Both the position numbers and the translations under genes were made by a program. A model generated the notes under the pieces. The model had not been told where the DNA came from and searched no databases. It was given only the letters and a program-made list of their open reading frames with translations. A stretch of DNA of 64,000 nt from NCBI GenBank assembly GCA_016787045.1, contig JAEUVA010000011.1, positions 304,411 to 368,410 of the forward strand. The letters are read 5' to 3'. Within the stretch, counting starts at the first letter, position 1; the number at the start of each line of letters is the position of its first letter. This DNA comes from Chitinophagales bacterium (lineage in GTDB: Bacteria > Bacteroidota > Bacteroidia > Chitinophagales > LD1). Shown here in pieces: positions 1 through 9,413 of this stretch.

Positions 1-799
1 TATGCAGGTCAGTAAAACCTTCGCTAAACTCAATTTCCTCTCCCTCTAAAGTCATACTGCGGTAGGTACGCATATTTTTTTTCAAGGCAGTTTCTGGTAG
101 AGTATCGGCATTGATGCTCAAAAACCAGCGCACACGCGCTTTACTTAATTCTATGAAGCCGGCTGCGCGGTCGTGGGTGTGTAGGTGCACAACGTTTTGT
201 TTTACATCGCCAAACAAGAAGCAAAGCATATCAAAAAAATGAATGCCAATATTGGTGGCAATGCCTCCGCTTTTGGTTACATCGCCTTTCCAACTGGTGT
301 AGTACCAATTGCCGCGAGAGGTGATGTATGTCAAATCAAAATCATATATTTTATCAGCCGGTGCGGCATCAATTTTTTCTTTGAGTTTCAAAATGCTATC
401 GTGCAGGCGCAGTTGCAAAATATTGTTGACCCGTTTGCCGGTTTCTCTTTCCAACTCCATTAGCGCTTCAGCATTTTTAGGATTGAGCACCAATGGCTTT
501 TCGCAAATCACATCGGCACCGTTTTTTAATCCGTAGCGGATGTGCGAATCGTGCAGGTAATTGGGCGAACAAATACTCACATAGTTGATTGGCGTATTGC
601 GCCTGCGCAGCTTATCTACCTGTCTATCAAACCGCTCAAACTCTACAAAAAAATCGGCATCAGGAAAATAAGAATCCATAATGCCCACACTGTCAAAAGG
701 ATCGTAGGCGGCCAACAAAGTATTGCCGGTTTCTTTAATGGCCTTGAGGTGGCGCGGAGCAATGTAGCCCGATGCGCCTATGAGTGCAAAATTTTGCAT
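1..799 (-). CDS. wlbA: WlbA/WbpB-type UDP-sugar 3-dehydrogenase (Gfo/Idh/MocA), 3' part outside window
   Basis: This reading frame starts at the ATG at 797-799 and runs off the left edge, so about 266 N-terminal residues are seen. The N-terminus NFALIGASGYIAPRHLKAI is a Rossmann NAD-binding start that closely resembles WbpB/WlbA, which oxidise the 3-position of UDP-GlcNAc-uronate on the way to UDP-2,3-diacetamido sugars for O-antigen. The catalytic EKP motif (residues 100-102), a CSPNYLH stretch and the late segment EFSEGFTDLH, which also ends the WbpB core, support the family. It is divergent from the FkbM gene, with 64 bp between the two starts. The 2-epimerase at 1615-2706 would fit a later step of the same pathway. 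The family call is firm; the exact substrate is inferred. Confidence 0.88.
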   Translation of the reverse strand, partial: MQNFALIGASGYIAPRHLKAIKETGNTLLAAYDPFDSVGIMDSYFPDADFFVEFERFDRQVDKLRRRNTPINYVSICSPNYLHDSHIRYGLKNGADVICEKPLVLNPKNAEALMELERETGKRVNNILQLRLHDSILKLKEKIDAAPADKIYDFDLTYITSRGNWYYTSWKGDVTKSGGIATNIGIHFFDMLCFLFGDVKQNVVHLHTHDRAAGFIELSKARVRWFLSINADTLPETALKKNMRTYRSMTLEGEEIEFSEGFTDLH

Positions 800-863
800 G
801 GGGTAATATTAGCTATCCACTGCTGATATTTACCTATCATTGGCGCGAATAATTTTTGTTTGT

Positions 864-1625
864 ATGAATTTGCTCAATTCTCTCTTTTACCGCTCTAAGT
901 ATTTTTTAGAAAATGTAGAGGCCAATCGTACGCTTCGCGAAATCGGTTGCACCGATAATCTTGGCTACTCATTAGAGTTGGTTAAAACGATGGCCACTAT
1001 CAAAAACAGTGGATTGCAGCCGGATGCTTTGTTAGATATTGGTGCACACCACGGCAAGTTTGCCGGATTGTTTAATCGGGCATTCTCTATCAAAAACACG
1101 CTTTGCGTGGAGCCCAACGAAAAACTTTTTCCGCTCATCAATACCCAGCTTAGCGGATACACCTCTAAAGTGCTCAACACCGCACTGGCAGCCGAAAAAA
1201 CCACACTCACTTATTATTTGCATGAAGATGACAGCATGAACTCTTTGGTAGAAACGGATGCATCGGTGCTCAAAGAAAATTTTCCGTTTGACGATCCCTC
1301 AAAAATGAAATCGCGGCAAATAGAAACACAAACTTTAGACGGAGTAATTGCCACCGAGTTGAGCAGCTTCAAGAACATTTTTATTAAAATAGATACGCAG
1401 GGTAATGAGTTGAACATTTTGCAACACGGCAAAAACGGACTTAAAAATGTATGCGGTATTTTGACCGAACACATGTTTTTGAACCCATACAAAAGCGACT
1501 ATAAGTTTTTAGACTTATTGCAGTTTATGAACCAACAAGGGTTTGAATGTATAGCCGCCACCAGCTTGGCGCGCAGACCCAACCATCAAGTATCGGCAGT
1601 AGATTTTTTGTTTATCAGGAAGTAA
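864..1625 (+). CDS. FkbM family SAM-dependent methyltransferase
   Basis: The protein carries a SAM-binding LLDIGAHHGKFA motif, an acidic VEPNE that would end strand 2, and the FkbM-type IKIDTQGNELNIL segment. FkbM enzymes O-methylate small molecules or sugars, and in glycan clusters they usually decorate surface sugars. Two starts are possible: ATG at 840 and ATG at 864. I chose 864 because the shorter form begins MNLLNSLFYRSKYFL, like other family members, and leaves more room for a promoter in the divergent 799-864 gap. The stop overlaps the convergent epimerase gene by 11 bp. Function as a methyltransferase is well supported; the acceptor is unknown. Confidence 0.85.
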   Translation: MNLLNSLFYRSKYFLENVEANRTLREIGCTDNLGYSLELVKTMATIKNSGLQPDALLDIGAHHGKFAGLFNRAFSIKNTLCVEPNEKLFPLINTQLSGYTSKVLNTALAAEKTTLTYYLHEDDSMNSLVETDASVLKENFPFDDPSKMKSRQIETQTLDGVIATELSSFKNIFIKIDTQGNELNILQHGKNGLKNVCGILTEHMFLNPYKSDYKFLDLLQFMNQQGFECIAATSLARRPNHQVSAVDFLFIRK

Positions 1626-2706
1626 CAAATTGTACAGCCGCATCTACTAATCGCTTAGAGGCCATGCCATCCCAATATTTGGGCACAGCCCCTTTTTTGT
1701 AAGTGCCGTTTTGCATTTGCTGGAGCAATTCAAAAATTACCGGCAGTTCTAATTTAGCTAAAGTGTTAGTACCTTCGGTAATGGTTACGGGTCGCTCGGT
1801 GTTGGGTCGTATGGTTATGCAAGGTACACCCATATAAGTTGTTTCTTCTTGTACCCCACCCGAATCGGTAATTACTGCCGAAGCATATTTTACTAAATGA
1901 ATAAAATCTATATATCCAATTGGCTCAGTAAGAATAATGTTGGGCGATTGCAGTTTTTCATTCAAGCCAAATTCTTTTAGCCGGTTGCGGGTGCGTGGAT
2001 GCACTGGAAATACCACCTGCTTGGTTTGCGAAATCTCGCAGATAATTTCTGCCAGTTTAGTCAGGTTGCTTGCGTCATCTACATTTACCGGCCGGTGAAA
2101 GGTCAGTAAGTAGTAATCTTTCAAATTCAGTTTATTTCTAATCTCTGCATTTTCTATTACTGGCAAAAAGGCCACCAAAGAATCAATCATCGTATTGCCG
2201 GTAAAAACCAGTTTGTTTTCGGATTTACCTTCGTTCAGCAAATTAACCCGACCGCTTTCTTCGGTAATAAAAAACAAATCTGTTAGTGCATCTACCAATA
2301 TGCGGTTGGCTTCTTCGGGCATGGTCATGTCAAAGCTGCGCAGACCACTCTCTATATGTGCCACCGGTATGCCGTGCCGTTGTGCTACAAAGGCACAGGC
2401 AAACGAAGAGTTCACATCGCCCGGCACCATCACTAAATCGGGGCGGTTGGCTAAAATGTGTTTTTCAAACTCATTCATAATGGCACTAATCACATTTACC
2501 TGTGTGCCTTGGTTGATGTTTAAAAACACATCGGGCTTGCGAATGCCCAACTCTCTGAAAAACACATCATTCATTTTATCGTCATAATGCTGGCCCGTGT
2601 GCAGCAACGAGTGTTGTATGTGCGGGTACGCTGCAAACCATTTGTCTAACTGGGTTATCTTAATCAGGTTAGGGCGGGTGCCTACACAAGTGAGTATGCG
2701 TTTCAT
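1615..2706 (-). CDS. UDP-N-acetylglucosamine 2-epimerase family protein (WecB/WbpI-like)
   Basis: This 363-residue protein has the layout of non-hydrolysing UDP-HexNAc 2-epimerases: VGTRPNLIK at the N-terminus, HTGQHYD, HIESGLRSFD followed by MPEEANR, GNTMIDSL, HPRTRNRL, and SGGVQEETTYMGVPC near the nucleotide site. Such enzymes interconvert UDP-GlcNAc and UDP-ManNAc, or in the WbpI branch the 2,3-diacetamido uronates. Because a WbpB-like dehydrogenase lies 800 bp away, the WbpI role is a reasonable inference, but the sequence does not settle it. It lies 9 bp downstream of the glycosyltransferase gene at 2716-4011 and is probably co-transcribed with it. Confidence 0.88.
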   Translation of the reverse strand: MKRILTCVGTRPNLIKITQLDKWFAAYPHIQHSLLHTGQHYDDKMNDVFFRELGIRKPDVFLNINQGTQVNVISAIMNEFEKHILANRPDLVMVPGDVNSSFACAFVAQRHGIPVAHIESGLRSFDMTMPEEANRILVDALTDLFFITEESGRVNLLNEGKSENKLVFTGNTMIDSLVAFLPVIENAEIRNKLNLKDYYLLTFHRPVNVDDASNLTKLAEIICEISQTKQVVFPVHPRTRNRLKEFGLNEKLQSPNIILTEPIGYIDFIHLVKYASAVITDSGGVQEETTYMGVPCITIRPNTERPVTITEGTNTLAKLELPVIFELLQQMQNGTYKKGAVPKYWDGMASKRLVDAAVQFVTS

Positions 2707-2715
2707 GGTTTACGG

Positions 2716-4011
2716 TTATCTGCTTGGCAGCGAATTAAGCAGTTCGGCCAATCTTTTCACCTGCTCTTGTCTGGAAAACTGCAACACGCCAGGCGCGGTG
2801 GTGTCGTTTCTTCTTATTTCGCCTTTTGAATAACGCAAATATTCTTGTTGTATAAAATCAAGCGTTTCTTCAATAGTTGTTGTACAAGTTCCACAGCCAC
2901 TGCTTTGTACAATCTCCTCTATAGAGCCACGGTCGGTAGGAGTAACTAATATAGGCGTACCGCTGGCCAGGTATTCATAAATTTTGCTGGCGATAATGCC
3001 GCTTTGTTCGTCCCAGGCCACGTGCAGCAACAGGTGCGATTTTTTTTCTATCTCCAAAATCTTTTGCCTGTCCATGCGTGGAGTACACTCCACATATTGC
3101 TCGTACCCTTGCATAATGCGGTTGATGCGCTCATGCTGCTCTTTGTAATACATCATGCCCGGTAACAACAGCTTGGCTTTGATACCCGGAGTTTGAAGAA
3201 TTAACTGTTTAAACGCCTCGCAAAAAATTTCAATTTTTTGGCCGTAATAAATAGTGCCTACATAAGTAACGGTGAACTCCTCAAACTTTTCATTACCAAT
3301 TCCATCAAAATCAGCAGCTATAAAACCGTTGTATAACGCTACGGCCGGAGTACCCGTTAGTCGTTCAATGCCCTTTGCAATAGGTGCCGAGCTGGCGGTA
3401 ACTTTTGTAGCCGTGCGTATCCACCTTTTTTCAAAATATTGTTCTAAGCTATTGATGAGTTTGTAAATAGCAGAGCGGTTAATAAAATTGATTTCGGTAG
3501 TGGTCCATGCATCGCGATAGTCGGCAACCCATGGCATCCCAAACTGTTTGTATATCTGATATCCTGCTTTAAAGGTAACAAACGGATTGCCCGAAACTAT
3601 GCAGGCATCGGGTTTGTTTTTGCGGGCATATTCTAACGCAAAAGCAAACAGATTTTTATACGGCAATACCGAGGTGAAAAAACCTTGCAGCAGCACCTCG
3701 GCAAAGGTGAGCACCTTGCGGATTCCGGTCTTGCGCTCCTCGCCATGTTGCACATAAATGCTATCGCGAAGATTAGCTATGTATGGCAGCCGATATACTT
3801 CAAACTCTTCGTTTATCTCGTGTACAATTTCATTGGGTGTGCTGCGGTAGCCATCAGCTGCGGTATTTATTTTATGGTCCCACCTGCGGGTGATGATAAC
3901 CGGATGCCAACCGCTGGCCTTGAGGTACTTTGCCCACGCCCATGCCCGCTGCGCAGCCGGCAGGTTACAGGGCGGAAAGTAATAGGCAATGATGAGTACT
4001 TTTTTTTCCAA
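2716..4011 (-). CDS. GT4-type glycosyltransferase (WbuB-like), TTG start
   Basis: The product (431 residues) begins MEKKVLIIAYYFPP, a standard GT-B glycosyltransferase N-terminus, followed by WVADYRDAW and, in the C-terminal half, TVTYVGTIYYGQ and SKIYEYLASGTPILV, the donor-nucleotide region of family GT4. It probably transfers a sugar onto the growing surface glycan at the cytoplasmic membrane. The only reasonable start is TTG at 4009-4011, since no in-frame ATG lies nearby upstream and the conserved N-terminus begins right there. It is divergent from the gene at 4041, with only 29 bp between the starts, so the promoters must overlap or lie inside the opposing genes. Donor and acceptor are unknown. 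Confidence 0.85.
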   Translation of the reverse strand: MEKKVLIIAYYFPPCNLPAAQRAWAWAKYLKASGWHPVIITRRWDHKINTAADGYRSTPNEIVHEINEEFEVYRLPYIANLRDSIYVQHGEERKTGIRKVLTFAEVLLQGFFTSVLPYKNLFAFALEYARKNKPDACIVSGNPFVTFKAGYQIYKQFGMPWVADYRDAWTTTEINFINRSAIYKLINSLEQYFEKRWIRTATKVTASSAPIAKGIERLTGTPAVALYNGFIAADFDGIGNEKFEEFTVTYVGTIYYGQKIEIFCEAFKQLILQTPGIKAKLLLPGMMYYKEQHERINRIMQGYEQYVECTPRMDRQKILEIEKKSHLLLHVAWDEQSGIIASKIYEYLASGTPILVTPTDRGSIEEIVQSSGCGTCTTTIEETLDFIQQEYLRYSKGEIRRNDTTAPGVLQFSRQEQVKRLAELLNSLPSR

Positions 4012-4040
4012 CGGTTTGCGATAGATTGGCCGCGAAAATA

Positions 4041-5300
4041 ATGGAGCAACCCGATAAGCACAGCACTTTGGTATTTTTCACCGGTACTTTTCCGTTTGGC
4101 AAAAGTGAAACGGTGATTGAAAACGAGTTTCCGTATCTGCTCAAAGCATTCAGAAACATCATTATTGTTTCAAATAATCAAACCGACCCGGTTACTCGCC
4201 CGGTGCCTGAGCATGTAAAGCTGAAACGCTACCGCTACCATACTACCAAGATGGAAAAGCTGAGCAACTCAGCATATTTGCTACGTAAAGAAGTGCGCGA
4301 TGAGGTGGACTACATTCACAATGTGTTGCACAAAAGGTTAGGCAAAAACGTACTTTTCAACCTGCACGGCAGTTACTCTAATGCGCTGCACGCCAAAAAA
4401 TTTATTCTGCAACTGATGAAGCAGGAAAATATTAAACCCGAAAACCTGTATCTGTATTCTTACTGGATGTATGATGTGGCTATAGGCATGGCTATGGTGA
4501 AAAAAGAATTACCGCAGGTGAAAGCGGTGTGTCGTACTCACCGCTGGGATTTATACTACGATACCAACCCACAACATTACTTACCGTTTAGAAATTATAT
4601 AGTAAATAATCTGGATAAATGTTTTGTGATTTCGGAGCATGGCACACAGTACCTCAAACAAATGCTGCCTGAGGCCAACCATCAAAAACTAAAAACACTG
4701 CGGCTGGGCACCATCAATCAGCTACTACCAAAGTTTGAATTGGAGAGCCATGTGTTCACGGTGGTTTCGTGCTCTACCCTTAGCCCGCAAAAACGGGTAG
4801 ATATGATTATCCGCGCATTGGCACGGTTAGACTTTAAAGTGCATTGGATTCACTTTGGCGATGGCGCATTACGCAAAGAAACACGCGAACTGGCTCATCG
4901 GTTATTAGGAGATAAAACCAATATTCAGTTTGAATTTAAAGGCATGGTGCCAAATACAGAGATACATCACTACTACGAAAACAATGTGGTAGATGTGTTT
5001 TTGAATGTAAGCGATTCAGAAGGGGTGCCTATTTCTATTATGGAGGCGCTTTCATTTGCTATTCCGGTTGTAGCTACTAATGCTGGAGGTACCGGAGAAA
5101 TTATCAAACATCACAAAAATGGAGTTTTGTTGCCGGTAGAAACCAGCGATGAAGAAGTGGCAAAAGCGCTGAAAATGTTTGCCTCTGCATCATCTGTAGA
5201 AAAAACAAAGTGGAGAAAAACGGCCTACGAAAGTTGGAATACCGATTTTAATGCAGATAAAAATTACCGTCAATTTATACATGATTTAAAATTTTTATGA
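4041..5300 (+). CDS. GT4-type glycosyltransferase
   Basis: The protein has a GT-B fold signature: VVSCSTLSPQKRVDMIIRAL at the start of the C-terminal domain, HFGDGALRKE, and VFLNVSDSEGVPISIMEAL with the family GT4 E-x7-E-like donor site. The N-terminal part, beginning LVFFTGTFPFGKSE, matches enzymes of capsule and O-antigen loci. A TTG at 4026 would add five residues, but the ATG at 4041 is the simpler start. The stop overlaps the next gene by four bases (ATGA), implying translational coupling with the methyltransferase. The sugar transferred cannot be told from sequence. Confidence 0.85.
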   Translation: MEQPDKHSTLVFFTGTFPFGKSETVIENEFPYLLKAFRNIIIVSNNQTDPVTRPVPEHVKLKRYRYHTTKMEKLSNSAYLLRKEVRDEVDYIHNVLHKRLGKNVLFNLHGSYSNALHAKKFILQLMKQENIKPENLYLYSYWMYDVAIGMAMVKKELPQVKAVCRTHRWDLYYDTNPQHYLPFRNYIVNNLDKCFVISEHGTQYLKQMLPEANHQKLKTLRLGTINQLLPKFELESHVFTVVSCSTLSPQKRVDMIIRALARLDFKVHWIHFGDGALRKETRELAHRLLGDKTNIQFEFKGMVPNTEIHHYYENNVVDVFLNVSDSEGVPISIMEALSFAIPVVATNAGGTGEIIKHHKNGVLLPVETSDEEVAKALKMFASASSVEKTKWRKTAYESWNTDFNADKNYRQFIHDLKFL

Positions 5301-6172
5301 GTATTGCAGTACACACACAATGCTTGATTTGCACCCATACAGAGAGCAAATCGGTTATGCGAAAAAACAATGCCGATTTAGTGAAATGTACTTCGTGCGG
5401 CTTTGTGTATTTTAAGCAGATACCCAGCGGTGAAGAGTTGGAAAACTACTACAAAGGATATGGGCGAAACGACTATCTCTCGCCCATAACTATCAAGCGC
5501 TACAACGAGATTTTAGATAAATTGGAACCATACCGCAAAACGGGCAAGCTATTGGATGTGGGCTGCGGCATTGGATACTTTTTAGAAGAGGCAAAAAAGC
5601 GTGGCTGGCAAGTACACGGCACCGAATACACCGATAAAGCCATTGAAATTTGCGAGAGCAAAGGCATACAAATGAAAAAAGGGGTACTCAATGTAAGCAA
5701 CTACACAGCCGGTGAATTTGATGTGATTACTTCGTTTGAAGTAATAGAGCACATCAATAATCCATTAGACGAAGTACAAAAATTCAACACTCTGCTGCGC
5801 ATCGGAGGGGTGGTGTATATCACTACGCCAAATTTTAATTCTTTGCAGCGTTTGCAACTGGGCGAAAAATCTACAGTGATAACCTATCCTGAGCATTTGA
5901 GTTACTACACGCCCAAAACGCTTTCGTTTTTGTTTTCGAAACTTGGGTTTAAGCCCTTGGATGTACAAACTACAGGCATCAGTATTACCCGCATAAAAAT
6001 TGCCACCGGCAAATCCAAGCAGCAGTTTATATCTAAAGAAAGCGATGATGAAAAGCTGCGGGTGAAAATGGAAGAAAACAAACTACTGGGGGTAGCTAAA
6101 GCTACCGCCAATTTTGTGCTCAGCACATTGGGTTGTGGCGATTCGTTAAAGGGATATTATATTAAAAAATAA
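5297..6172 (+). CDS. Class I SAM methyltransferase with N-terminal zinc ribbon
   Basis: The N-terminus has two cysteine pairs (CLIC at about 9-12 and CTSC at about 33-36) forming a zinc-ribbon-like knuckle. It is followed by a Rossmann methyltransferase core: LLDVGCGIGYFLEEA, TEYTDKAIEI, and FDVITSFEVIEHINNP. This two-part design is common in sugar methyltransferases of surface-polysaccharide loci. It overlaps the upstream glycosyltransferase by four bases and faces the convergent gene at 6175 with two bases between the stops. It likely methylates a sugar or lipid-linked intermediate; the substrate is unknown. Confidence 0.85.
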   Translation: MSIAVHTQCLICTHTESKSVMRKNNADLVKCTSCGFVYFKQIPSGEELENYYKGYGRNDYLSPITIKRYNEILDKLEPYRKTGKLLDVGCGIGYFLEEAKKRGWQVHGTEYTDKAIEICESKGIQMKKGVLNVSNYTAGEFDVITSFEVIEHINNPLDEVQKFNTLLRIGGVVYITTPNFNSLQRLQLGEKSTVITYPEHLSYYTPKTLSFLFSKLGFKPLDVQTTGISITRIKIATGKSKQQFISKESDDEKLRVKMEENKLLGVAKATANFVLSTLGCGDSLKGYYIKK

Positions 6173-6174
6173 AT

Positions 6175-7338
6175 TTACTGATACAGATCAGTAAACCCAA
6201 AGCGTTGTTTATCGCTGTAGTAGTTTTTTTCTGAAGGCACCCATGCTAAGTCAGACGGAGTAGGAGAATAGTTTTTCATGCTTTCGTCATCTATCTCTGC
6301 CATGCGGTAGGGCTCGTTGTTTTGGTATTCCATTTCAAACTTATGCAATCGTTTGTTGACTAACTCTTGCATCACCGTAGGCAGCCGAAAGCCGGGGTGC
6401 TCATTTTTCTTAGACATAACGGCAAACAAGCGTCCAATACGAAACTTCAGTTCTCGCTCATCGGTAGTGCCAAAGTTGTGAAGTTTCCACGCTTGTTTCC
6501 ACACTTCAAAATCGGCAAAGCGCTGTTTATCGCGTTTGCTGGATCGGTTCATCAACTCTCGCCAATCCAAATACATTTCGCGGTAGATAAGCCGCAATAG
6601 CGGACGGATTTTTGACAAGTGTACGCTACACAAATATTTTTCTTGAGTAAGCCGGTAATACTTTGGAATTATAGCATGCTCTACGCGTCCGCCATCTTCA
6701 AAAAATTGGAAAGCATTATTAAACGAACGCAAAAATGGCTCACCGGCATCTATGGTGGCAAAGGTTTTGGCTACATGATAAAAATCGCCACACAAGTTAA
6801 AGCGGGGCAGGGTGTAAGCTACCGGGCGCTTTTGATTTAAAATTCTTTTGCGCAGTGTAATCAGGTTTTCGTTTCCTTCGGTTACCGCCACCATGTCGCC
6901 ATCCCACTTAAGCACCCACTCATGCTTTACGTGAGATAGTGCAATTTGTACTATCTCTACCAAAAACTTACCGGGCAATGGCAGTACTACAATATCTTTT
7001 TGGTGTTTGTACTTTTCCTGAAACTCGTAAAGTATTTTCAAGGTATTATCGGTAGAGCCGTTGTCTATTAAGATAAATTGGTCGGCAATTTGTAGCAAAC
7101 TCTCTAAGCAGGTCATCAAAAAGGTGTCTTCATCTTTCATCGGGATGTACACCGAAATTCCTTTTTTGAGCGGCTCACCATTTACTGTTTTATGTATGCG
7201 CGGAAAGGAAAACTGATAGTAACCGTAGTACAGAATTTCTGCAGCCAGCGGCCGCGCTATTTTGTATTTCACAAACTCTACATAGCTCATCAATTTAGAT
7301 TGCCACGCAGGGGTATCGTATTTTCGGATAAATGCCAT
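6175..7338 (-). CDS. GT2-family glycosyltransferase
   Basis: A GT-A domain is seen: GISVYIPMKDE followed by ILIDNGSTDNTLKIL and a metal-binding DGD in KWDGDMVAV. The remaining 250 residues are specific to this branch, rich in aromatic and basic residues, and lack membrane segments. GT2 enzymes act on nucleotide sugars in the cytoplasm. This is the promoter-distal gene of a long minus-strand run (12799 down to 6175) whose members are spaced by 11 bp or less or overlap, apart from one gap of 36 bp, which suggests one operon. Acceptor unknown. Confidence 0.85.
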   Translation of the reverse strand: MAFIRKYDTPAWQSKLMSYVEFVKYKIARPLAAEILYYGYYQFSFPRIHKTVNGEPLKKGISVYIPMKDEDTFLMTCLESLLQIADQFILIDNGSTDNTLKILYEFQEKYKHQKDIVVLPLPGKFLVEIVQIALSHVKHEWVLKWDGDMVAVTEGNENLITLRKRILNQKRPVAYTLPRFNLCGDFYHVAKTFATIDAGEPFLRSFNNAFQFFEDGGRVEHAIIPKYYRLTQEKYLCSVHLSKIRPLLRLIYREMYLDWRELMNRSSKRDKQRFADFEVWKQAWKLHNFGTTDERELKFRIGRLFAVMSKKNEHPGFRLPTVMQELVNKRLHKFEMEYQNNEPYRMAEIDDESMKNYSPTPSDLAWVPSEKNYYSDKQRFGFTDLYQ

Positions 7339-7349
7339 GTTGCAAATAA

Positions 7350-8486
7350 TTATGATTCGTAATATTGAATGAGTTTATCTACACAGCGCTCTATGGTAAA
7401 TTGCTGAGCGGTAGCTATGGCAGCTTTGCTCATTTGTGTGTACAACCGCGGATTGTTTATCAAGAACAAAATCTTTTCTGCCAAAATATTGGCATCCCGC
7501 TCATGGACTAAGTATCCATTTACTCCATCTTGCATTATATCTCTGTTGCCGCCACCATCGGTACACACCACCGGTAGCCCTGCCGCCATGGCTTCTACTA
7601 AGGTGAGGCCGAAGGGCTCTTTGATAGCGGTGTGCAAATAGATAGCGTATTTGTAGTAGTCGTTTTTCATGTGGGCATTGAAGCCACTAAGAGCAACAAT
7701 ATCTTGTAGCCGTTTTTCATTTATCAAACTTTGGAGAGTGGACTTTTGTTCTCCCTCGCCAAAAATATCCAGCACAAAAGCCGCCTCTTTTCTGTGTAAA
7801 TATTCGGCCACTTGTATGGCCAGTTCAAATCCTTTTACTTTTTCTAAGCGGCCCACCGATACCATGCGGATTAACTGTGGCAGTTTTTTTTCGCCACAAG
7901 TATTTTTGGCATCGAGCTTTATTCCGTTGTGCAATAAGTGTACCCTGCTTGCTATTTCGGGCAGTATAGTTTTGGTGTATGCAGTATACTCGGCCGATAC
8001 TGCTAAAAACGAAGTGTTGCGTTTTTTATACTCGCGCATCATCAGCCATCGCTCTATGAAGGCAACCATGCGTTTTTTGAAGGGCCAACCAGCAAATAAG
8101 CGAGTATCGTATTGGGTAGTTGGGCCATGTATATGGCTAAAAAACTTTGCTTTTGAGTAGTTGATTTGGTTGATAATCAAATCAGAAAAATAAATATGTG
8201 TGTGTATAACATCGGGAGCAAATGCGTGTACATATTCTTGCAATGGCTGCAGATGAGGACGGTGTAAAGCCAATATGCTCACATGGCGGGGTATGTTGAA
8301 CTGCTTGACCTCAATCCCGTGTAATTCTTTTTCAAACCGGTTGTGCTCATTGGTTAATATGGCAATGGCCGGCTCATACTTGCCTCGCTTTTTTAGTTCC
8401 TGGCAAATATCTACCAGCAAACGCTGTGCGCCACCGCTGTTCATAGCGGGTATCACATGTAAAACTTTTTTGCGAGCAGTCACCAT
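7350..8486 (-). CDS. GT4-type glycosyltransferase
   Basis: The protein starts VLHVIPAMNSGGAQRLLVD, the classic GG loop of GT4 enzymes, and later has MVSVGRLEKVKGFELAIQVA, DIFGEGEQKSTLQ, and EPFGLTLVEAMAAGLPVV with the E-x7-E donor-binding pattern. It is 378 residues, normal for the family, with no signal peptide. It likely adds one residue to the repeat unit of the surface glycan. It lies 11 bp upstream of the GT2 gene and 6 bp downstream of the next GT2 gene, consistent with one transcript. Specificity is not predictable by eye. Confidence 0.88.
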   Translation of the reverse strand: MVTARKKVLHVIPAMNSGGAQRLLVDICQELKKRGKYEPAIAILTNEHNRFEKELHGIEVKQFNIPRHVSILALHRPHLQPLQEYVHAFAPDVIHTHIYFSDLIINQINYSKAKFFSHIHGPTTQYDTRLFAGWPFKKRMVAFIERWLMMREYKKRNTSFLAVSAEYTAYTKTILPEIASRVHLLHNGIKLDAKNTCGEKKLPQLIRMVSVGRLEKVKGFELAIQVAEYLHRKEAAFVLDIFGEGEQKSTLQSLINEKRLQDIVALSGFNAHMKNDYYKYAIYLHTAIKEPFGLTLVEAMAAGLPVVCTDGGGNRDIMQDGVNGYLVHERDANILAEKILFLINNPRLYTQMSKAAIATAQQFTIERCVDKLIQYYES

Positions 8487-8492
8487 GCAAAT

Positions 8493-9413
8493 CTAATCGG
8501 CAGAGATTTCGGTCAGTTGAAAAATGCGTTGCCAAGAAAAGTACAAGCACAATTGTGCTAAAATATTTACCCTGAATTTGGTTTGAACAGAGGACGAATC
8601 AGCAAAAATGGCCTTCAGTAAATACTGTATTGCTTTCAACCTTCTTTTGAAAAAAATGTGGTGATACGCTATTTGTACATAGCAACCACTGATGCGCGCT
8701 TGCTGTATGCCCGGGCTTATTTTTCCCCCAAATTTATCGGGTGCAAAAATGTATAGCAGCGTTTTTAAAGAGTGAGCCGCTCCGTTGTTTTTGATACTTA
8801 CCGAGCGGTCGTTATGGTCTAAGGCAACAATAGTAAACTGATCTTCCAGATATTTGGGTAGCTCGTAGTTAGCTATCCGAAGCCACAACTCCACGTCTTC
8901 TCCGTTGCTAATGGCTGGGTTAAATAACTCGCGCTGAAACAAGCTACGGTGCATGCACACTTGCGGAATACCGATGACATTGCCCACCAAAAAATCAAAC
9001 ACATTTCCACCGCTGTAGGCCTCTATCGGGCTTTTAGAAACGAGGCCGTTTTTTTCAAAGCAGATGCCAGTATAGAAAAAGCGGCTATCAGCATGGTGCG
9101 AAATAGATTGATGAAGCAACTCCAAACGCTGCGGTAAGTAGTAATCATCGCTATCTAAAAAACAGATATAGTTGCCAGTAGCGTTTTTAATGCCGTTGTT
9201 TCTGGCAGCACTACGCTCGGCATTTTGCTGATAGATGTAGTGTATGCGTTGATCCTTCAAAAATGACAGAACGGCTTCTTTTGTGTTGTCTGTACTGCCA
9301 TCATCTACAATCAGCAGCTCCCAGTCGGTATAGGTTTGTTGCTGCACACTCTGTATGGCCTTGCCAATGAGATGAGCACGATTGTAAGTAGGGATAATGA
9401 TGGAGAATTTCAT
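8493..9413 (-). CDS. GT2-family glycosyltransferase
   Basis: The N-terminal half is a textbook GT2 domain: FSIIIPTYNRAHLIGKAI, DWELLIVDDGSTDNT, RNNGIKNATGNYICFLDSDD with the metal-binding DSDD. The C-terminal part (about 190-306) is helical and basic. Its start codon overlaps the stop of the FkbM gene by four bases, so translation is probably coupled. It belongs to the long minus-strand glycan operon. Donor and acceptor unknown. Confidence 0.88.
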   Translation of the reverse strand: MKFSIIIPTYNRAHLIGKAIQSVQQQTYTDWELLIVDDGSTDNTKEAVLSFLKDQRIHYIYQQNAERSAARNNGIKNATGNYICFLDSDDYYLPQRLELLHQSISHHADSRFFYTGICFEKNGLVSKSPIEAYSGGNVFDFLVGNVIGIPQVCMHRSLFQRELFNPAISNGEDVELWLRIANYELPKYLEDQFTIVALDHNDRSVSIKNNGAAHSLKTLLYIFAPDKFGGKISPGIQQARISGCYVQIAYHHIFFKRRLKAIQYLLKAIFADSSSVQTKFRVNILAQLCLYFSWQRIFQLTEISAD

